Below, in pieces: positions 12,356-17,451 of a stretch of 17,451 nt of DNA. Under the pieces are notes generated by a model. The model ran no database searches, had not been told where the DNA came from, and saw only the letters and a program-made list of their open reading frames with translations. The stretch spans positions 1 through 17,451 of the forward strand of contig CABRZN010000025.1 of NCBI GenBank assembly GCA_902475445.1. The letters are read 5' to 3'. The stretch comes from an uncultured Collinsella sp. (GTDB lineage: Bacteria; Actinomycetota; Coriobacteriia; Coriobacteriales; Coriobacteriaceae). The position numbers and the translations under genes are program-made. Positions within the stretch are counted from its first letter, which is position 1. Each line of letters begins with the position of its first letter.

Positions 12356-15121
12356 GTGAGTCTCGGCAGCAAACTATCCAACGCAAAGGTCTCCTTTGCG
12401 ATCTTTAAGCGTGACATCAAGCGATTGCTCGTGAACCCCGTCGCCTTGGTGGTTACCCTTGGCGTGTGTGTTATTCCCTCGCTGTATGCCTGGTACAACA
12501 TCGTGGCAAACTGGGATCCGTATGGAAACACCCAGGGCATCAAGATTGCTATCGCCAACAACGACCAGGGCACTCAGAACGACCTGGTGGGCGAGCTCAA
12601 CGCGGGCGACCAGGTCGTCGATCAGCTCAAGGAAAACGATCAGCTGGGCTGGACCTTCGTCGACTCGGCGGCCGATGCCAAAGAGGGCGTCGAGAGCGGG
12701 GAGTACTACGCAGCCATCGTGATCCCCAAGAACTTCTCCGACAATCTTGTCTCGATGCTCGATGGCAATTACCGCCAGCCCAAGCTTACGTATTACGTTA
12801 ACGAGAAGAAGAGCGCCATCGCGCCCAAGGTAACCGATACCGGCGCCAATACTATCGAGGAGCAGATCAATTCGGAGTTTGTCTCCACGGTGGGCGAGAC
12901 CGTAGCGGGCATCGCCAAGGATGCCGGCATCGATTTTAAGGATAAGACCGCCCAGGTTCAGGATTCGCTGACGAGTTCGGTGTCCGAGGCATCCGGTACC
13001 TTGAGCGAGGTTCGAGATTCGATCAACGACATGAACACCGCTATCGACAAAACGAGCGGCGCTATCGCCTCGGCGGATGGCGCGCTGGCCGGTTTGCAGG
13101 GTCAGACGCCTTCGCTGACTCAAGCGATCTCCCAAGGCAACGACCTGTTGGGCGAAGCACGCACCACCGCGGGCAAATCGATCACCTCGCTCTCAAAGGC
13201 GCTTTCGGAGGGAAGTGTTGCACTGTCCAAGACGTCGGCTTCGGCGAACGCTGCGGTCGGAAAGATGACGGGCGCCTTGACGTCTACGACCACTCGCATC
13301 GACAACTCGCTCGAATCGCTTCAAACGACAATTGACCACAACAACGCGCTGATCGACCGCCTGCAGAAGTTGGCGGACAGCGTGCCGACGGGTTCGGAGG
13401 AAATCAACGCGCTCATCGCGTCGACGATCGATACGCTTCGAGGACAAAACGAAAGCCTCCAGGCCGTCAAGGACAATCTCTCGGCGCAGTCGAGTGCGAT
13501 TGCGAATGACGCTTCGGCCGTTTCGAGCGCCAGCGACGCTATCAATACTGCAATTCAGACCGGCACGACCAACATTAGCCAGGCTCAGACGGATCTTGGT
13601 CAAAATGCGCTGCCGAAGGCTTCCAGCGCGCTCGACTCTTTCTCGGTTGTATCGGGCGACCTAACCGGTATCGTGTCGGGCCTCACGCCTACAATCGCCA
13701 ATGCGCGTGGTACGCTATCGCAGCTCGATGCCACGCTCAAGCAGGCCAAGACCACGCTGTCCCAGACCGATGCCTCACTTGCCAAGGTTCAGGACAAACT
13801 TGCGACCGCTGCCAACGACATCGCGGCGCTGCAGACCTCCGAGTCCATGGGCGAGCTGTCTGATCTGATGGGCGTCGATGTCAATGACGTGGCAGATTTC
13901 ATGGCATCTCCGGTTGAGTTGACGTCCAAGTCGATCTATCCGGTCAAGAGCTTTGGTTCGGGCATCGCTCCCTTTTACACTAATCTGGCGCTTTGGGTGG
14001 GCGGTTACGTACTCATCGCCATCTACAAGCTCGAGGTCGATCGCGAGGGCATTGGCAGCTTTACGGCGCGCCAGGGCTACTTCGGCCGTTGGATGCTCCT
14101 GGTGATCTTGGGCGCGCTCCAAGACATCATCGTGACGGTGGGCGATCTGGTGATTGGCGTGCAGTGCATCAACCCGCTGCTGTTCGTGCTGGGCGGCATC
14201 GCTATCTCGTTCACGTACGTCAATATCATCTACGCGCTATCTACTACGTTTAAGCATATCGGCAAGGCGATTGGCGTCATCCTGGTTATCGTGCAGATTC
14301 CCGGTTCGTCGGGCATGTACCCCATCGAGATGATGCCCGGCTTCTTCCAATGGCTGCATCCGCTGCTGCCCTTTACCTACGGCATCAATCTGCTGCGCGA
14401 GACCGTCGGCGGCATGTACTCGTTCAACTACCTGTTTAACCTGTGCATCTTGGGCGTGTTCCTTGCCATCGCACTCTTTATTGGCTTGCAGTTGCGTCCG
14501 TTGCTGCTCAACCTCAACCTGCTCTTTGACAAGCAGCTTTCCACGACAGGCCTTATGATCTGCGAGTCCAATGACCTGCCGCGCCAGCGCTATTCGCTGC
14601 GTACAGCAATGCGCGTCATGCTCGATTCCGATTCGTACCGTCGTGAGCTGCTCGACCATGCGGTGGCTTTTGAGCATCGTTACCCGTACTACATCAAGGG
14701 CGGCTTTGCTGCCGTGGTGGGCGTGCAAGTGCTGATCTTTGTGCTCTCGACGGTTCTCGATGTCGACAATAACGGCAAGATTATCTTGCTGGTCATTTGG
14801 ATTATCTCGGTCATTGTCATTTGCGGCTGGCTAATCAATATCGAGTACATCCGCGCAAGCCTCAACACCCAGATGCGCATCTCGGCGCTTTCGGACGAGG
14901 ACCTGCGCCGCGAGATGCGCGAGCACACGGCTGCCATTCCGGCTGCCCGTCGCATGTTTGGCCTGAATGCCAGCGAGCGAGGCTCTAAATCCAAGGTTCA
15001 GGCTGCCGACCAGCCCATCCACGACAATATGCATCATGTGCCCGCGAACGGGGACGACACGTTTGTGATGAATGAGGATGGCGCCCCGCTTGGCAAGCAC
15101 TCAAAAGGAGGTGAGGCATAA
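12356..15121 (+). CDS. YhgE/Pip domain membrane protein, long form
   Basis: Large membrane protein of about 921 residues. An N-terminal membrane segment (about 26-48) is followed by the YhgE/Pip hallmark WDPYGNT and YYAAIVIPKNFS. A long extracytoplasmic region (about 50-535) follows, its second half rich in Ser, Thr, Ala and Asp and probably helical or coiled. Five more membrane segments (about 540-715) belong to the ABC-2-like permease fold. Then comes an extra C-terminal part with two further segments (about 782-803, 810-828) and a polar tail, absent from the next gene. Relatives are linked to phage infection (Lactococcus Pip) and to EsaA/YueB, but the function is unsettled. I chose GTG 12356 for its weak ribosome site GGATGG; ATG 12305 and 12341 are open in frame but lack one. 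Confidence 0.85.
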   Translation: MSLGSKLSNAKVSFAIFKRDIKRLLVNPVALVVTLGVCVIPSLYAWYNIVANWDPYGNTQGIKIAIANNDQGTQNDLVGELNAGDQVVDQLKENDQLGWTFVDSAADAKEGVESGEYYAAIVIPKNFSDNLVSMLDGNYRQPKLTYYVNEKKSAIAPKVTDTGANTIEEQINSEFVSTVGETVAGIAKDAGIDFKDKTAQVQDSLTSSVSEASGTLSEVRDSINDMNTAIDKTSGAIASADGALAGLQGQTPSLTQAISQGNDLLGEARTTAGKSITSLSKALSEGSVALSKTSASANAAVGKMTGALTSTTTRIDNSLESLQTTIDHNNALIDRLQKLADSVPTGSEEINALIASTIDTLRGQNESLQAVKDNLSAQSSAIANDASAVSSASDAINTAIQTGTTNISQAQTDLGQNALPKASSALDSFSVVSGDLTGIVSGLTPTIANARGTLSQLDATLKQAKTTLSQTDASLAKVQDKLATAANDIAALQTSESMGELSDLMGVDVNDVADFMASPVELTSKSIYPVKSFGSGIAPFYTNLALWVGGYVLIAIYKLEVDREGIGSFTARQGYFGRWMLLVILGALQDIIVTVGDLVIGVQCINPLLFVLGGIAISFTYVNIIYALSTTFKHIGKAIGVILVIVQIPGSSGMYPIEMMPGFFQWLHPLLPFTYGINLLRETVGGMYSFNYLFNLCILGVFLAIALFIGLQLRPLLLNLNLLFDKQLSTTGLMICESNDLPRQRYSLRTAMRVMLDSDSYRRELLDHAVAFEHRYPYYIKGGFAAVVGVQVLIFVLSTVLDVDNNGKIILLVIWIISVIVICGWLINIEYIRASLNTQMRISALSDEDLRREMREHTAAIPAARRMFGLNASERGSKSKVQAADQPIHDNMHHVPANGDDTFVMNEDGAPLGKHSKGGEA

Positions 15122-17311
15122 ATGAAGAACATCCTGCATCTGTTTAAGCGTGATGTCCAAAACGTGTCTCGCTCCGTAATCGGCTTGATTGTCGTGATGG
15201 GTCTGATCATCGTGCCGTGCCTCTACGCATGGTTTAACATCGCCGGCAGCTGGGACCCGTACGGCAATACCGGAAACCTTAAGATTGCCGTGGTCAATAC
15301 CGACGAAGGTTACGAGAGCGACCTGATTCCCGTCGAGATCAACGTGGGCGAAAACGTTACCGCCGCTCTGCGTGGTAACGAGAACTTTGACTGGGTTGTG
15401 CTCAACGATCGCGATAAGGCTATCGACGGTGTTAAGTCGGGCGCTTACTATGCGGCCGTCGTAATCCCCAAGAGCTTTAGCTCCGACATGATGACGCTCT
15501 TCTCGACCGACGTGAAACACGCCGATATCGAGTTCTATGAGAACCAGAAGGCCAACGCCATCGCCCAGATCGTGACCGAAAAGGGCTCGAGTGCTGTTCA
15601 GAGCCAGGTTAACGAGACCTTTACCAAGACCATCACGTCCATCGGTCTTAAGACGGTGTCCAGCCTGCTCGATTACATGAGCACCGACCAAGTGAGCAAC
15701 TTTATCGCCAACCTGTCCTCGACGCTCGGCGACTCGGTTCAGGACCTGCAGGACATCAAGGCCAGCGCGACTTCGCTTGCGGGCATTTTGAGTTCGACCT
15801 CCGATTCGCTGACGTCGGCGGGCGGCCTGCTCAAGCAAACCGGGACCACCGACCAGTCGGTGAAGCAGCTGATGGAGCATGCCGAGAGCGGTATTGCTGA
15901 TTCCGAGCAGGCGCTCAAGGCAGCCAGCGATGCCGTCGATGCGGCGATTGATGGAAGTGCCGGGTCGTTCGACAACGTGTCCACCGAGCTCGCAAAGGCC
16001 TTTGACGCCGCGAACCAGCATGTCGATCTGACAGTATCGCAACTCAACGATGGCGCCGCGTCGCTCAATGCGCGTGCCGATGAGATTGACGCTGCGGCAG
16101 ATAAGCTCCGCAGCCTTGCCGGCCAGGTGAGTAACGACAAGCTCAAGGAAGGTCTCGAGACCGTTGCTACGTCTCTTGGCAGAACTGCGGAGGAGTACCG
16201 CAACAATGCCAAGGAGCTGACGAGCATCGCGACGTCGCTCTCGGACAGCATGGCAAAGGTTAACGATGTCCGCGCCGAAACCGACCAGGCGATCGCCGAC
16301 GCCAAGGCGGGCGTCTCGGGTGCCAAGATCGATTACGACTCCACGTTCTCGGCCAAGGCAAAGGAACTCAAGAAGACCATCTCGGGCGTTTTGGATTCGC
16401 TGAACGGTATTTCGAACGATCTGGATAATGCTGTTGCCGGCCTGACCGACGCATCCGGTTCGCTGGCAAAGGGCCTCTCCAAGGCTGCAAAGCTGGTCAA
16501 CAAGGCTTCTGATCAGCTGGGCGAGGCGTCGGACAAGATCAGCGCCTTTAAGGACGAGCTCGATGGCGCCCTGATGTCGGACGACCTTGCCACGATCAAG
16601 ACGATGATTGGCAACGACCCCGAAGGCCTTGCCGCATCGCTTTCCGGCCCCGCCGCGCTCGACCGCAAGCCGGTCTATCCGATCCGCAACTACGGTTCGG
16701 CCATGGCGCCGTTCTATACGATCCTGTCGCTGTGGGTGGGCTCGATCGTGCTGGCAGCCATGATGAAGGTTTCGGTCGACGATGAGCTTATCAACGAGCT
16801 CATCCCCGTGCGCTTGCACGAGATCTACCTGGGTCGCTACCTGTTCTTTGGCGGTTTGGCCCTGCTGCAGGCGACGCTCGTATGCGCGGGCGACATCCTG
16901 TTCTTTGGCATCCAGTGCGACAACCCGCTGCAGTTTGTACTGGCGGGCTGGGTCGCGAGTCTCGTGTTCTCCAATATCGTCTACACGCTTACGGTTTCGT
17001 TTGGCGATATCGGCAAGGCTTTGGCCGTTGTGCTGCTGGTCATGCAGGTTGGCGGTTCGGGCGGCACGTTCCCCATCGAGATGACCGGCCCCGTGTTCCA
17101 GGCGATATATCCGTTCCTGCCGTTTACTCATGGCATCAACGCCATGCATGCCGCCATGGCCGGTGCCTACCATATGGAGTACTGGATTGAGCTAGGCATT
17201 CTGGCGAGCTATCTGATCCCGTCGCTGGCCCTGGGCGTCGTCTTTCGCCGCCCGGTCATCAAAGCCAACGACTGGATCATCGAAAAGCTGGAATCAACAA
17301 AGCTTATCTAG
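15122..17311 (+). CDS. YhgE/Pip domain membrane protein, short form
   Basis: Protein of 729 residues, a paralogue of the gene directly upstream. One N-terminal membrane segment (about 15-40) is followed by WDPYGNT and YYAAVVIPKSFS, then a long extracytoplasmic helical region (to about 520) rich in Ala, Ser, Asp and Leu. Five membrane segments (about 530-715) follow, with the same GSGGTFPIEM..FQAIYPFLPFTHGINA signature as its neighbour. It ends soon after and lacks the extra two-segment domain. The ATG directly follows the TAA of the upstream gene, with a strong GGAGGTGA inside that gene, so the two are translated together. They may form a heteromer. No ATPase gene is next to them, so an ABC-transporter role is not supported. 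Confidence 0.9.
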   Translation: MKNILHLFKRDVQNVSRSVIGLIVVMGLIIVPCLYAWFNIAGSWDPYGNTGNLKIAVVNTDEGYESDLIPVEINVGENVTAALRGNENFDWVVLNDRDKAIDGVKSGAYYAAVVIPKSFSSDMMTLFSTDVKHADIEFYENQKANAIAQIVTEKGSSAVQSQVNETFTKTITSIGLKTVSSLLDYMSTDQVSNFIANLSSTLGDSVQDLQDIKASATSLAGILSSTSDSLTSAGGLLKQTGTTDQSVKQLMEHAESGIADSEQALKAASDAVDAAIDGSAGSFDNVSTELAKAFDAANQHVDLTVSQLNDGAASLNARADEIDAAADKLRSLAGQVSNDKLKEGLETVATSLGRTAEEYRNNAKELTSIATSLSDSMAKVNDVRAETDQAIADAKAGVSGAKIDYDSTFSAKAKELKKTISGVLDSLNGISNDLDNAVAGLTDASGSLAKGLSKAAKLVNKASDQLGEASDKISAFKDELDGALMSDDLATIKTMIGNDPEGLAASLSGPAALDRKPVYPIRNYGSAMAPFYTILSLWVGSIVLAAMMKVSVDDELINELIPVRLHEIYLGRYLFFGGLALLQATLVCAGDILFFGIQCDNPLQFVLAGWVASLVFSNIVYTLTVSFGDIGKALAVVLLVMQVGGSGGTFPIEMTGPVFQAIYPFLPFTHGINAMHAAMAGAYHMEYWIELGILASYLIPSLALGVVFRRPVIKANDWIIEKLESTKLI

Positions 17312-17386
17312 TACAGCAACGTTAACGCCGATGCAGCGCTAATGCCAGCGAGCGAGCCGCATTTGCGCCAAGGTGACGTGAAATGA

Positions 17387-17415
17387 AAGGGCGCTGACCT
17401 TCTGGTCGCGCCCTT
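17387..17415. terminator. Hairpin downstream of the YhgE pair
   Basis: AAGGGCGC (17387-17394) pairs with GCGCCCTT (17408-17415), and inside it GACC (17396-17399) pairs with GGTC (17404-17407) around a TTCT loop, with one bulged T. There is no T-run on the + strand (GAAATTG follows). On the minus strand TTTCATTT follows, so it may mainly serve a converging gene outside the window. Confidence 0.55.
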
Positions 17416-17451
17416 GAAATTGAACGTCAGATTGCCGTTTAGGGGCGTTTA

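Noticed and set aside
15101..17173. Long open frame on the minus strand (690 codons)
   Set aside because: Antisense to the second YhgE gene across its whole length, with a composition typical of a shadow frame and no ribosome site or domain.
12356..17311. Type VII (ESX) secretion locus
   Set aside because: YhgE/Pip proteins are distant relatives of EsaA/YueB, but no FtsK-type ATPase, WXG100 substrate or other ESX component is present.

Overview
The window looks like chromosomal DNA of a gut Coriobacteriia species, most likely Collinsella or a close relative. This is inferred from the moderately high GC content, the strong use of GC-ending codons, and the gene set (VanRS-like pair, lone pstB beside a PhoB/PhoR-like pair, tandem YhgE/Pip proteins). 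There is no rRNA or other taxonomic marker to confirm it. Most of the window is densely coding on the + strand.

Layout. Positions 1-245 hold no convincing protein gene. A direct repeat of at least 55 bp (1-55 and 191-245) carries a tRNA-3'-end-like sequence plus a terminator hairpin, and it flanks a highly palindromic, tRNA-like block. A serine-type D-Ala-D-Ala carboxypeptidase follows on the minus strand (305-1645). Diverging from it on the + strand is a VanR/VanS-like two-component system (1843-3802). Next come a phosphate-transport ATPase, PstB, without its permease, and a PhoB/PhoR-like two-component system (3906-7002). After a terminator, a compact tyrosine-phosphorylation module has its own leader: a Wzz-like activator, a BY-kinase and a PHP-type tyrosine phosphatase (7198-9262). 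A GNAT acetyltransferase follows (9302-9802), then htpG/Hsp90 with a terminator hairpin inside its leader (10005-12029). An intergenic region with two large hairpins (12030-12355) leads to two adjacent, paralogous YhgE/Pip membrane proteins that form one transcription unit (12356-17311).

How the genes fit together. The common theme is the cell envelope and stress sensing. One two-component system sits beside a peptidoglycan carboxypeptidase, as VanRS does beside VanX/VanY. The second sits beside PstB, as PhoBR does in phosphate regulons. The tyrosine kinase/phosphatase trio normally controls capsule or exopolysaccharide assembly, but no glycosyltransferase, flippase or polymerase is present here. 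The two YhgE/Pip proteins are large envelope proteins of unsettled function. No CRISPR array, transposase or phage gene was found.

The items most worth a second look are the repeat/tRNA-like block at the left end, the candidate operators upstream of vanR and pstB, the htpG leader terminator, the tyrosine-phosphorelay trio without glycan genes, and the tandem YhgE pair.
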